Positions 42,988 to 50,670 of a stretch of DNA of 55,525 nucleotides are shown one piece after another. How positions within the stretch are numbered: the stretch's first letter is position 1; every line of letters starts with the position of its first letter. Source of the stretch: Lachnospiraceae bacterium (lineage in GTDB: Bacteria > Bacillota > Clostridia > Lachnospirales > Lachnospiraceae); the NCBI GenBank assembly GCA_009774615.1, contig VSOC01000017.1, forward strand, positions 1 to 55,525. The letters run 5' to 3'. The translations under genes and the position numbers were made by a program. The notes under the pieces are model-generated. The model was not told where the DNA came from, ran no database searches, and saw nothing but the letters and a program-made list of their open reading frames with translations.

Positions 42988-43404
42988 ATGAACGACGAGA
43001 ATTGTATTTTTTGCCGTATTGCAAATGGGGTAATCCCCTCTGCAACAGTGTATGAAGACGAGTGGTTCCGGGTGATTTTGGATATGGGACCAGCATCGAA
43101 GGGACATGCATTAATTTTACCCAAAGAACACTTCAGGGATGTCTGTGAACTGGGGGAAATTTATGCATCAAAGGTACTGCAGCTTGGAGGAAAAATAGGT
43201 GCCGCGATGAAGAAAACCTTGGGCTGTACAGGTTTTAACCTGGTTCAAAATAATGGTGTGTCAGCAGGACAGACAGTTTTTCACTTCCACATGCATGTGA
43301 TTCCGCGCTATGAGCACGGAAAGACTATGGTTGCCTGGGAACCAGGACATGCAGATCCGGAAGAACTTAAAGCAGTTGCAGAGCAGATAAAAGCAGGACT
43401 GTAG
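42988..43404 (+). CDS. HIT-family protein (histidine-triad hydrolase)
   Basis: This 138-residue nucleotide hydrolase or transferase has the histidine triad HFHMHVIPR near the end and the conserved start CIFCRIANGVIPSATVYED. It would hydrolyse AMP-linked substrates such as adenosine phosphoramidates, by family knowledge. AAGGAGG precedes the ATG. It sits 32 bases after the rhomboid gene and 23 bases before a sigma-factor gene. Confidence 0.94.
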   Translation: MNDENCIFCRIANGVIPSATVYEDEWFRVILDMGPASKGHALILPKEHFRDVCELGEIYASKVLQLGGKIGAAMKKTLGCTGFNLVQNNGVSAGQTVFHFHMHVIPRYEHGKTMVAWEPGHADPEELKAVAEQIKAGL

Positions 43405-43427
43405 GCATTTTCGATCAGGAGAAAATT

Positions 43428-43958
43428 ATGCAACAAGATGTGGATAGGTTGTTGCAGGCAATGTATGATGAATTCCAGAGGCCGCTTTATCTTTTGGCAG
43501 TAAAATATGGTGTGCCGGGTAAGGATGCAGATGATCTTGTTCAGGAAGCCATGATAGCCTATTATGAACACTATCCGCTGGATATGCGCCCCGATTTAAA
43601 GAGGGCGATGCTGACTGTGATTATCAGAAATAAAAGTATTGATTATTACAGAAAATACCACCGAGAAAGGATTATTTTGGACGGAAACGAATTTATTGAG
43701 AATCAGAGAATGGCACATGGTTATGGTCAGGATCTGATGGATACGATAATCAGCGAAGAGCTGTACGAGGATGTAAAAGAGGCGATGTCCGATTTGAGCA
43801 AAGATTTAAAAGTAACCGCAAGACTTCATTTGATTGAAGGGTTTTCAGAAACAGAGGTAGCGCAAAAATTGGGAATTTCAGGGGTTGCATGTCGGACAAG
43901 AATTTCCAGGGCAAGAAAATTTTTGCGGGAAAGATTAGGCGCGAAATATGGATTCTGA
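43428..43958 (+). CDS. Sigma-70 family (ECF-like) RNA polymerase sigma factor
   Basis: This 176-residue protein has region 2 (DADDLVQEAMIAYYEHYP, then VIIRNKSIDYYRKYHRE) and region 4 with a helix-turn-helix (GFSETEVAQKLGISGVACRT, RISRARKFLRERL). Regions 1 and 3 are missing, as in ECF-type factors. No anti-sigma gene is adjacent; the next gene is convergent murG. Its regulon is unknown. Confidence 0.88.
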   Translation: MQQDVDRLLQAMYDEFQRPLYLLAVKYGVPGKDADDLVQEAMIAYYEHYPLDMRPDLKRAMLTVIIRNKSIDYYRKYHRERIILDGNEFIENQRMAHGYGQDLMDTIISEELYEDVKEAMSDLSKDLKVTARLHLIEGFSETEVAQKLGISGVACRTRISRARKFLRERLGAKYGF

Positions 43959-44009
43959 TCGATTAACATGCTGCCATTGTTTTTGCCGGGTATAAGCTTA
44001 CCGATGAAA

Positions 44010-44041
44010 GATGCAGTCCAGCAAAGAGCCGGGACTGCATC
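44010..44041. terminator. Strong hairpin between convergent sigma-factor and murG genes
   Basis: Ten perfect pairs (GATGCAGTCC with GGACTGCATC) close a 12-base loop. There is no good T tract on either strand, so its terminator role rests on position between two convergent stop codons. Confidence 0.45.
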
Positions 44042-44049
44042 GGAGGTTA

Positions 44050-45117
44050 TCATGGTTTTATACAATCTTCAATTAGATTTAAGATCGTTTCAACCGCATT
44101 ATTTAGATGTGTTTGTTCCATGGCATGAATGTATTTTTCGCGCTGATGGTATACCTTTTGAATGGCACGAAGGAAGCTTTCATCATCTAAGGCTTCTTCT
44201 TCGAGAACTTCACTAAAGCCTTGCTTTTGAAATGATTTTGCATTTAAAATCTGATCGCCGCGGCTGGCTGCTGCCGACAGAGGAATCAGAAGATGGGGCT
44301 TTCGCAGGGCTAAAAGTTCACAGATAGAGTTTGCACCGGCACGGGAGATAACCATATCGGCAGCAGCAAAAAGGTGTTTTAAGGGCTTGTCAACATATTC
44401 ATACTGTACATATCCGGGAAGGCCGATAAGGGAATCATCCAGATGCTCTTTGCCGCAGATATGTATAATCTGAAAGCTTTCCAGAAGTTTTGGAAGGATG
44501 CTCCTAACCGCAGTATTTACCCGGACAGAACCAAGGCTGCCGCCGATAATTAAAATAACAGGCAGATCCGGACTGAGGTGAGTGTACTGCAGACCGGAAA
44601 GCCGATCACCCTTCAGTAATTCCTCACGGATAGGGGAACCGGAAAGAACGGCCTTGTCTTCTGGAAGGTAAGGAATCGTTTCCGGAAAGTTGCAGCACAC
44701 CTTTGTGGCAGAAGGAATACAGATTTTATTGGCAAGACCCGGAGTAATATCTGATTCGTGGATAATGGTAGGGATTTTGTAATGCCGGGCAGCCAGTACA
44801 ACTGGGACGGCGACAAAACCGCCTTTGGAAAAGAGCACATCGGGTTTGTAGGTTTTTAGTATTTTCCGTGCTTCCTGATAACCTTTAATAACGCGAAAGG
44901 GATCAGAAAAATTTTTTATGTCAAAATAGCGGCGCAATTTTCCGGAGGAGATACCTTCATAGGGAATACCTGCGCCTTCAATCAGTTTTTTTTCGATTCC
45001 CTGATAGGAACCGATATAACGGATATCAAAACCGTGCTCCTTTAATGCGGGGAGCAGAGCAAGATTTGGGGTAACATGGCCGGCTGTACCGCCGCCGGTT
45101 AATATAATTTTTTTCAT
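44050..45117 (-). CDS. murG: UDP-GlcNAc transferase MurG (lipid II synthase)
   Basis: This 355-residue enzyme adds N-acetylglucosamine to lipid I at the inner face of the membrane. The N-terminal glycine-rich loop is KIILTGGGTAGHVTPNLAL. The C-terminal donor-binding domain has IIGGSLGSVRVNTAV, then AADMVISRAGANSICELLAL and PHLLIPLSAAASRGDQILNA. Length is normal. It stands alone here, outside a division/cell-wall cluster, and has its own promoter. Confidence 0.95.
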   Translation of the reverse strand: MKKIILTGGGTAGHVTPNLALLPALKEHGFDIRYIGSYQGIEKKLIEGAGIPYEGISSGKLRRYFDIKNFSDPFRVIKGYQEARKILKTYKPDVLFSKGGFVAVPVVLAARHYKIPTIIHESDITPGLANKICIPSATKVCCNFPETIPYLPEDKAVLSGSPIREELLKGDRLSGLQYTHLSPDLPVILIIGGSLGSVRVNTAVRSILPKLLESFQIIHICGKEHLDDSLIGLPGYVQYEYVDKPLKHLFAAADMVISRAGANSICELLALRKPHLLIPLSAAASRGDQILNAKSFQKQGFSEVLEEEALDDESFLRAIQKVYHQREKYIHAMEQTHLNNAVETILNLIEDCIKP

Positions 45118-45153
45118 TATTCCTTGACCTCCATGACTAACCTTCTATTTACT

Positions 45154-45181
45154 ATAGTAATGCCTGAGCAGAAAATGTCAA
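45154..45181 (-). promoter_or_regulatory. Promoter of murG
   Basis: On the minus strand a perfect TTGACA (45176-45181), a 16-base spacer and TACTAT (45154-45159) precede the murG start by about 40 bases. Confidence 0.6.
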
Positions 45182-45208
45182 CCCTGAAACGATAGGGAAG
45201 TTTTTCCT

Positions 45209-45275
45209 GTTGCAGTGAATATGTGGACCATAATCGTTTTTCCTGTTACGGTTTACGGAACATGACCTGTCCACA
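45209..45275. repeat. Degenerate copies of the 26-nt palindrome
   Basis: GTTGCAGTGAATATGTGGAC at 45209 resembles the left part of the palindrome seen at 21726 and 54106. GTTACGGTTTACGG near 45239 resembles its reverse complement. ATGTGGAC (45221) and GTCCACAT nearby also pair. These are decayed relatives at best. Confidence 0.4.
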
Positions 45276-45321
45276 TAACTTTATGAGAGGAGATTCTGGA
45301 GAATAAAGGGAATTTTGGAGA

Positions 45322-45370
45322 GGCCATAGGACAGAGAAGTGAAAATTTCTTTGTTCTATGGTCTTTTCTT
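45322..45370 (+). terminator. Long hairpin with T tract upstream of the MerR-like gene
   Basis: A 17-pair stem including three or so G-T pairs (45322-45338 with 45347-45363) closes an eight-base loop and runs into TTTTCTT on the plus strand. No plus-strand gene precedes it, since murG is on the other strand. It therefore ends an unannotated transcript or attenuates the downstream gene. The remainder of the 335-base gap 45118-45452 holds the murG promoter and degenerate palindromes. Confidence 0.7.
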
Positions 45371-45452
45371 ATGGTTTTTCATTCATAATCTTTCTTAACC
45401 TGTCATATATATGGTACTAAGGTCATAAAACACAGGGATAAGGAGAGTGAAG

Positions 45453-46730
45453 ATGAACGAAATACGTTATCTAATATCTGACGCCTCAAAAAAAGTCGAT
45501 GTAGAAACTCATGTCCTGCGGTATTGGGAAGAAGAGTTAGGCGTTTCGATTCCAAGGAATGAGATGGGTCATAGATATTATACAGAATTTCACATCCATT
45601 TATTCTGCCAGGTAAAAAAACTGAAAGATCGGGGATACCAGCTTAAAGCAATTAAAAATGCATTGCAGCAGGTTATGGAGCAAAATCAGGGATTTATGCA
45701 GGCGGCAGGGGTACTGGAAGAAGATATGGCAAGGACACTTTGGGAAAATCCTCATGTTAAAGAACATGAAGATAAAGAAGCTTTGCCGGAAAAAATAGCA
45801 CGGCTGGCAGATTACAATCGTTTAGAGCCGGTAAAAGAGGGACAGGCATCCGAGGAAGAACAAAAAAAGCAGAGAAAAAGTGATGAAAAAGTAGAGGAAA
45901 AAGGAAAAATCGAAGAAAAAGTGCAGAATAAACCGGAATTAAAGGAAAAGGATGGGCAGACAGAGATGAAAAAAAAGGGTAAAAACCGAAAAAAACCTTC
46001 AGCCTGGGAGCGCAGGAACGGAATGGTTGGGAACGGAATGGAAAACAGCATGGGGGAAGGTGACGATAACTTCCAGGATTTGAATTTTGGCAATGCAAAT
46101 ATTCAAAATACTGCAAATATCCAAAATGATGAAGCTATCCAGAATATTGCAAATATCCAGAATACTGCAAATATCCAGAATACTTCGAATATCCAAAATA
46201 CTGCAAATATCCAAAACGATGCGAATATCCAGAACAATACAAATGTCCGAAAAGAAGATTCTCAGGAAGACATTTTCGCAGTAATCAGCGAAGAAAAAAT
46301 CCAGGAAATTCATGCGCAGCAGCCAAAAACGCAGGAAGAATATGCAAACAAAGATGAAGCAGAAGAAGATTTTCCCGAGCAGACGGAGCTTGCCAAAAAG
46401 CAGGATGCAGAGATCGTGCTGATGGACCAGGATGAAAAAATGCATCAGTTCCAGGAGATTATGACTTATATTATTGGACATGCCCTCGAGGCAAATAATG
46501 AGAAATTAAGCCAGGAAATCAGCCGCCTGGTTAATGCGCGTCTGTCGGAAGAACTGGAGGATTTAATGCGGATTCGTGATGAAAGAGATGAAGAACGTTT
46601 CCGCCAGTTTGATGAAATTATCCGCAGCTACCAGCGGGACAACCAGGGAAAGGCTGAAGCGGCAGCTGCCAGAATTCCTTTTTTTGGGAAACGCAGGTTC
46701 AGGAAGCACAGACCTCCACAAAACGCCTGA
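45453..46730 (+). CDS. MerR-like DNA-binding protein with hexapeptide repeats and coiled coil
   Basis: This protein has 425 residues from the ATG at 45453, which has AAGGAG at seven bases; the GTG two codons earlier is too close to it. Residues 1-75 are a MerR-type winged helix (EIRYLISDASKKVDVETHVL, RYWEEELGVSIPRNEMGHRY). A Glu/Lys-rich linker (about 110-200) follows. Residues 215-266 are eight to nine ANIQNT-like hexapeptides. Residues 320-410 are predicted coiled coil (MTYIIGHALEANNEKLSQEI). The layout of MerR-like head plus coiled coil recalls RacA chromosome-anchoring proteins more than metal regulators, which is inference. Its 3' end overlaps the convergent amidotransferase gene by 32 bases. 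Confidence 0.78.
   Translation: MNEIRYLISDASKKVDVETHVLRYWEEELGVSIPRNEMGHRYYTEFHIHLFCQVKKLKDRGYQLKAIKNALQQVMEQNQGFMQAAGVLEEDMARTLWENPHVKEHEDKEALPEKIARLADYNRLEPVKEGQASEEEQKKQRKSDEKVEEKGKIEEKVQNKPELKEKDGQTEMKKKGKNRKKPSAWERRNGMVGNGMENSMGEGDDNFQDLNFGNANIQNTANIQNDEAIQNIANIQNTANIQNTSNIQNTANIQNDANIQNNTNVRKEDSQEDIFAVISEEKIQEIHAQQPKTQEEYANKDEAEEDFPEQTELAKKQDAEIVLMDQDEKMHQFQEIMTYIIGHALEANNEKLSQEISRLVNARLSEELEDLMRIRDERDEERFRQFDEIIRSYQRDNQGKAEAAAARIPFFGKRRFRKHRPPQNA
46095..46250 (+). repeat. 18-base tandem repeats encoding ANIQNT hexapeptides
   Basis: Eight complete 18-base units and a worn ninth encode ANIQNT, ANIQND, EAIQNI, ANIQNT, ANIQNT, SNIQNT, ANIQND, ANIQNN and TNVRKE. The core unit reads GCAAATATCCAGAATACT with few changes. 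The high identity suggests recent expansion. Confidence 0.92.
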
Positions 46731-47415
46731 ATAAATTTCGCGAAGTATTATCCGTTTCGCAGAGATATTCGGGATGCCACTGGACACCGATTAAAAAGGG
46801 ATAATCTTTTCGTTCAATTTCTTCAATCAGGCCATCGGGAGCAATACCGCCGACCACCATGTTCGGCGCAAGTTTCCGAATGGCCTGATGGTGGTTGCTG
46901 TTTACCTGAATTCGCCCGTTTGTGCCGGAAATTTCTTCCAAAAGACTTCCCTCACGAACATCGATATGGTGGGACGTACTGGTTGGCGGCAGGGGCTGAT
47001 GGTGGGCGATGGGAAATACAGCGTGGTACTGGCTGTCAATGTCCTGGTAAATATCACCGCCAAGTCCTATATTGATCAGCTGTGCTCCCCGGCAAATGCC
47101 TAAAATCGGTTTTTTCTGCTCCATAGCGATAGAAAGCAGGGAAAGTTCCATCTGATCACGTTTTACGGAAATAGGACCGCAGCCTTTGTGGATGTCTTCT
47201 CCCCACAGGAAGGGATGAGGATCGGGACCGCCGGTAAAGATAAATCCCTGGCAGAGATTGGCCAGCACGGTTAGATTTTCAACGGAAAGCTCCAGAGGAA
47301 AAATTACCGGAACACCGCCGGCATTTTCTACGGCGCGGATATAGGTGGGCATTAAAGAAACAGAGTCATTTTCAATAGCGTGGGCTGGCGTAAGGCCAAT
47401 TACTGGTTTTTTCAT
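46699..47415 (-). CDS. Class I glutamine amidotransferase-like hydrolase (PuuD type)
   Basis: This 238-residue protein is of the peptidase C26 / gamma-glutamyl-GABA hydrolase family. The start KPVIGLTPAHAIEN and the oxyanion region GFIFTGGPDPHP are typical. The nucleophile is in LGICRGAQLINIGLGGDIYQ, the histidine in GVQWHPEYLC. It would hydrolyse gamma-glutamyl amides; the exact substrate is uncertain. The last 32 bases overlap the convergent MerR-like gene. A half-site of the 26-nt palindrome (47437-47450) lies just upstream of its start. Confidence 0.88.
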   Translation of the reverse strand: MKKPVIGLTPAHAIENDSVSLMPTYIRAVENAGGVPVIFPLELSVENLTVLANLCQGFIFTGGPDPHPFLWGEDIHKGCGPISVKRDQMELSLLSIAMEQKKPILGICRGAQLINIGLGGDIYQDIDSQYHAVFPIAHHQPLPPTSTSHHIDVREGSLLEEISGTNGRIQVNSNHHQAIRKLAPNMVVGGIAPDGLIEEIERKDYPFLIGVQWHPEYLCETDNTSRNLFRRFVEVCAS

Positions 47416-47567
47416 GGTAAGCTACCTCATTTTGCGTTGTGAACAGGAACGAATCATTTCTTTTCATACATCTTTCTTTTTAATACATCTATGCACGGCT
47501 ATTCTGTTTTTATGATACGGATTGCTTCGCACTTCATACTTTTGCAGTTCTAAAAAAATTGCACAAC

Positions 47568-47595
47568 AAAAATGCCCCTTCCCGGGGAAGAGGCA
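47568..47595 (-). terminator. Terminator of the ferredoxin gene
   Basis: On the minus strand TGCCTCTTCC and GGAAGGGGCA pair around a three-base loop, followed by five U residues. It lies 16 bases after the ferredoxin stop codon. Confidence 0.88.
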
Positions 47596-47610
47596 CTTAT
47601 GTAAGAAAAA

Positions 47611-47781
47611 TCAACCTTCTTCAATTGCACCAGTTGGGCATGAGCCAGCGCAGGTGCCGCAGCTAATGCAGGAATCTGCATCAATTACATACTTGCCGTC
47701 GCCTTCAGCGATTGCGCCTACTGGACATTCGCCAGCACAGGTGCCGCAGCTAACACAAGAATCATTAATTACATATGCCAT
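47611..47781 (-). CDS. 2[4Fe-4S] ferredoxin (56 residues)
   Basis: This 56-residue clostridial-type ferredoxin has two cluster-binding motifs: DSCVSCGTCAGECPVGAI and DSCISCGTCAGSCPTGAI, each CxxCxxCxxxCP. The two halves are near duplicates. It carries electrons at low potential between oxidoreductases. AGGAGG precedes the ATG and a reasonable promoter and a strong terminator flank it, so it is a single-gene unit. It is divergent from the DUF1858 gene. Confidence 0.97.
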   Translation of the reverse strand: MAYVINDSCVSCGTCAGECPVGAIAEGDGKYVIDADSCISCGTCAGSCPTGAIEEG

Positions 47782-47818
47782 GATTAGTACCTCCTTGGTT
47801 TTTCAATAGATATCTTAT

Positions 47819-47847
47819 ATTTTATAATAAAATACAAAATTATTCAA
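47819..47847 (-). promoter_or_regulatory. Promoter of the ferredoxin gene
   Basis: On the minus strand TTGAAT (47842-47847), a 17-base spacer and TAAAAT (47819-47824) lie about 38 bases before the start codon. Confidence 0.55.
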
Positions 47848-47894
47848 GTGGAAATTCATGGGGAGCCTGTATAAATATTAGAACAAAAAATATC

Positions 47895-47923
47895 TTGTCA
47901 AATAGTTTAAAAGGTGTTATAGT
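47895..47923 (+). promoter_or_regulatory. Promoter of the DUF1858 gene
   Basis: TTGTCA (47895-47900), a 17-base spacer and TATAGT (47918-47923) precede the gene by 60 bases. Confidence 0.75.
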
Positions 47924-47982
47924 CGAAACAGTGCTGTAACACATGAAAATTCAGGCTAACGAAACAAAAGGAGGAAAATACG

Positions 47983-48183
47983 ATGCAGATTAGTAAAGAT
48001 ATGTTGATTGGTGAACTGGTACAGATGAATGAGGCAATTCCTGCGATGCTGATGAGAGCAGGTATGCACTGCCTGGGCTGTCCGTCAGCGCAGGGTGAAA
48101 GTCTGGAGGAAGCCTGCATGGCTCATGGTATTGACTGTGATACCCTGGTTGCCAATATGAATCAGGTTCTGGCAACCCTGTAA
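47983..48183 (+). CDS. DUF1858 domain-containing small protein
   Basis: This 66-residue protein matches the DUF1858 fold, also seen at the N terminus of ScdA/RIC iron-sulfur repair proteins. It has ISKDMLIGELVQMN, then LMRAGMHCLGCPSAQGESLE with the CLGC pair and EEACMAHGID. The cysteines suggest redox or metal handling; the reaction is unknown. AAAGGAGG precedes the ATG. It is a single-gene unit with promoter and terminator, opposite a ferredoxin gene. Confidence 0.92.
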   Translation: MQISKDMLIGELVQMNEAIPAMLMRAGMHCLGCPSAQGESLEEACMAHGIDCDTLVANMNQVLATL

Positions 48184-48204
48184 AGCAATCGATAACGGTA
48201 AATG

Positions 48205-48232
48205 GCCGCATCCGGGTTTGGATGCGGCTTTT
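48205..48232 (+). terminator. Terminator of the DUF1858 gene
   Basis: GCCGCATCC and GGATGCGGC form nine pairs around a six-base loop, followed by four T residues. Confidence 0.88.
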
Positions 48233-48246
48233 GTGATGGGAAAACT

Positions 48247-49002
48247 CTACAGTTGAGCCAGGGCACCCAGGGCATCCTGACGGATAATGACTTCATAATG
48301 TTCCTCATAGTAGGCTTTTGTGGCGTAATCCTGGCGGATTTTTGTGCCGTATTCTGCTAAAGAATTACAAATCCGGCTGAATTCCAGAGAATCTTCTCCC
48401 TGGCCGATAAACAGGTAGTAGCGGCCCGACTGCGGGTTTTTGTAGAGAATGCTTTCGCCGTGAAAAACAGCAGCCGTAGTTTTTGCCGCATCCGCAGCAC
48501 TGTCAATGGAAGAAAACATAAATATCCTGAACTGGCTGGAAGAGGATTGGTCTGTTTCGGATTTATCCTGTTCCAGTGCAGGAAGAGGTGGGGTTTGTCC
48601 CTCTTTTAAGGTTTTGGCTGTCTGGGCAGTATTTTTCAAAAACTGCATTAACCCGTCAGCTCCTTCTAAAAGTTCACTGGCCAAGTCATCGAGGAAACGG
48701 TCTTCATCCTCAGACATCGGTGAAAATTTAGAAAAACGGGTATCCAGTTCTTCCGGATCCTCCATCTTCGTGATAACCAGCATAACGCTTTCACCTGAAA
48801 GTGGGATGGCTTCAACCATCAGCGGGATATCTTCGGCTTCAAAGCCTACTTCGTTGGAAGCTTTTTGAATCATTTCCCGAAATAAATTCTTGGCCTTTTC
48901 GCTTCCGTAGGCCAGTTCGGTTAAATTTAAATTCCGTACACTTAAGTCAAAATGATTTAATGTGCAGCGGATTTGATTATCATTAATTCGCTCTATCTTC
49001 AT
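48247..49002 (-). CDS. mecA: Adaptor protein MecA
   Basis: This is a 251-residue adaptor that delivers substrates to the ClpC-ClpP protease. The N-terminal substrate-binding domain reads MKIERINDNQIRCTLNHFDL and LFREMIQKASNEVGFEAED. An acidic linker follows (PMSEDEDRFLDDLASELLEG). The C-terminal ClpC-binding domain (about residues 155-251) has FRIFMFSSIDSAADAA and NPQSGRYYLFIGQGE. The length and domains are as in Bacillus MecA. It is divergent from the kinase gene. Confidence 0.93.
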   Translation of the reverse strand: MKIERINDNQIRCTLNHFDLSVRNLNLTELAYGSEKAKNLFREMIQKASNEVGFEAEDIPLMVEAIPLSGESVMLVITKMEDPEELDTRFSKFSPMSEDEDRFLDDLASELLEGADGLMQFLKNTAQTAKTLKEGQTPPLPALEQDKSETDQSSSSQFRIFMFSSIDSAADAAKTTAAVFHGESILYKNPQSGRYYLFIGQGEDSLEFSRICNSLAEYGTKIRQDYATKAYYEEHYEVIIRQDALGALAQL

Positions 49003-49165
49003 CCTTATCCATTCCTCCCTGTCCTGTTCGATGATTATGGTAAATGTTTCGCCGAATAGGCAGTCTAAGTCAAAAACCCTCTACCTTAATATACTATACT
49101 ATATCACAAAATAGCAATTCCTATGAAGAAATTTTAAGAAATCGTAAGAGATTTGCAATTTTCTA

Positions 49166-49194
49166 TTGTAAAAATATGGAAATTATGCTATACT
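49166..49194 (+). promoter_or_regulatory. Promoter of the kinase gene
   Basis: TTGTAA (49166-49171), a 17-base spacer ending TGC and TATACT (49189-49194) place the transcript start near 49201. This lies after the ATG at 49153, ruling that codon out as the start from this promoter. Confidence 0.75.
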
Positions 49195-49231
49195 CTTTTT
49201 AGAGATGATACCGGGGAAGGAGGTGGATCAG

Positions 49232-50670
49232 TTGGAAACACCATTTTATCCGGAAAATATCTGCTGTGCCGTGTAATCGGAAGGGGAAGGACAGGCGTAG
49301 TCTATCTGGCCTTTCATCAGGAACTGGAAGAATACCGGGCAGTAAAAGCCGTAGCAAAGAGCAGTCTTGGCTATGAAGCTTTTCGTAGGGAAGCTCTTCT
49401 GATGAAAGAGCTGCGGCATCCGGGAATACCGGTTATTTATGATATTGAAGAGGACGGGGAATACAGCTACCTCGTCGAAGAGTATCTTCAGGGCGATTCT
49501 TTAAACTCCCTGGTCAGCAGCCAGGGACCTCTGACCCGCTGTACCGTACTTCGGTATGTGATCCAGCTTTGCAGCGTGGTAAATTATCTGCATTCTGCAG
49601 GTACAGAACCCATACTACATTTAGATTTACAGCCAAAAAATCTTTTAGTGTGCCATGAAAACCTGAAACTGATTGATTTTGGACAGGCGGACAGGCTTCA
49701 TGAAGCGAATAAGGCCAGACAGCGGTTTGGAACCGTTGGTTTTGCTGCTCCTGAACAATACTGTTGTGAGAAAAAAATGGATGAACGCACAGATATTTAT
49801 GCCATTGGTGGACTCCTGTTTTATCTGGCAACGGGAGAGTATCCTGACCCGGACGCATCCCCTGCAATGCTGGGGCTGAGAATGTGGGACAGAACAATAG
49901 GGCGGATTGTCGCCGCATGTCTGGAACCGGAAAAAGAAGACCGTTATCTGTCCGTCCGTCAGCTTATGGACGATTTGGAAAAGCTGCAAAAACAGCCGGT
50001 ATCATCTCTGATTATTGCGGTGTATGGAAATGAACCAGGAATAGGTACAACCCATATCAGCCTGGGTCTGAGTGCCAGCCTTTGGGAAATGAAAATCGCT
50101 AATCTGTACGAGGAATGTCATCCTTCCCCTCATCTGCGCAGGCTTGGAAAGAGTCAGGGGAAGAGGGCAGATTCCTATGGGATTTTCAGACTCTTTGGCT
50201 GTGCACTTAAACCCTGGTATGGGCGGCAGGTTTATTTTCTTACCCATCGATATCCTGTAGTTGTCCAGGATCGGGGTGTTTGGCGGGGGGAGAAGGAAAT
50301 AAAGGAAATGGACGCCGGGGATCAAAAACCAGATGTCGTTTTGCTGGTGGTGGGCGGAAAGTGGTGGAATGCTTCACCGGTGCAGGATTTTCTATCTCTG
50401 TGGCCGGAATCCGGAGCGATTATCTATAATTTTTCGGATAAGGCTATCGGGTTAGCAGAACCAAAAGGACTGCGGGGCAGGAAAATCCTTCGTTCTCCTC
50501 TCTTTGCCAATCCTTTTAAGCCGGATAAAGCGGCCAGGGAGTGGATGGCGATGCTGTGGAACGATGTTGTATGCAGGTGTAAAGGGGATGAAAATCCGGG
50601 CAGAAAAAACAGGGAAAGGAGAAAACATCATTGCAGAATCCGGAAAAAAACAAGCCTCCGAAAACCGTAG
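49232..50670 (+). CDS. Hanks-type Ser/Thr kinase fused to a ParA/TadZ-like domain; start shows an apparent frameshift
   Basis: The kinase domain has all key motifs: glycine loop VIGRGRTGVVYLA, lysine in YRAVKAVA, catalytic LHLDLQPKNLLV, LIDFGQA and GFAAPEQY. A second domain (from about 50010) resembles the ParA/MinD fold, with IIAVYGNEPGIGTTHISLG in the place of a P-loop but with no lysine. There is no membrane helix, so it is soluble. The only well-placed start is TTG at 49232-49234 after AAGGAGG, but its frame stops after 14 codons. One extra A in GAAA after it would join it to the kinase frame. The kinase frame itself is open from 49153 but holds no standard start after the promoter. The end overlaps the next gene by 40 bases. 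Confidence 0.82.

Noticed and set aside
46095..46250. CRISPR-like array
   Set aside because: The 18-base units are directly adjacent without spacers and encode hexapeptides in frame.
49153..49231. ATG at 49153 as kinase start
   Set aside because: It lies before the -35 element of the matched promoter and lacks a ribosome binding site.
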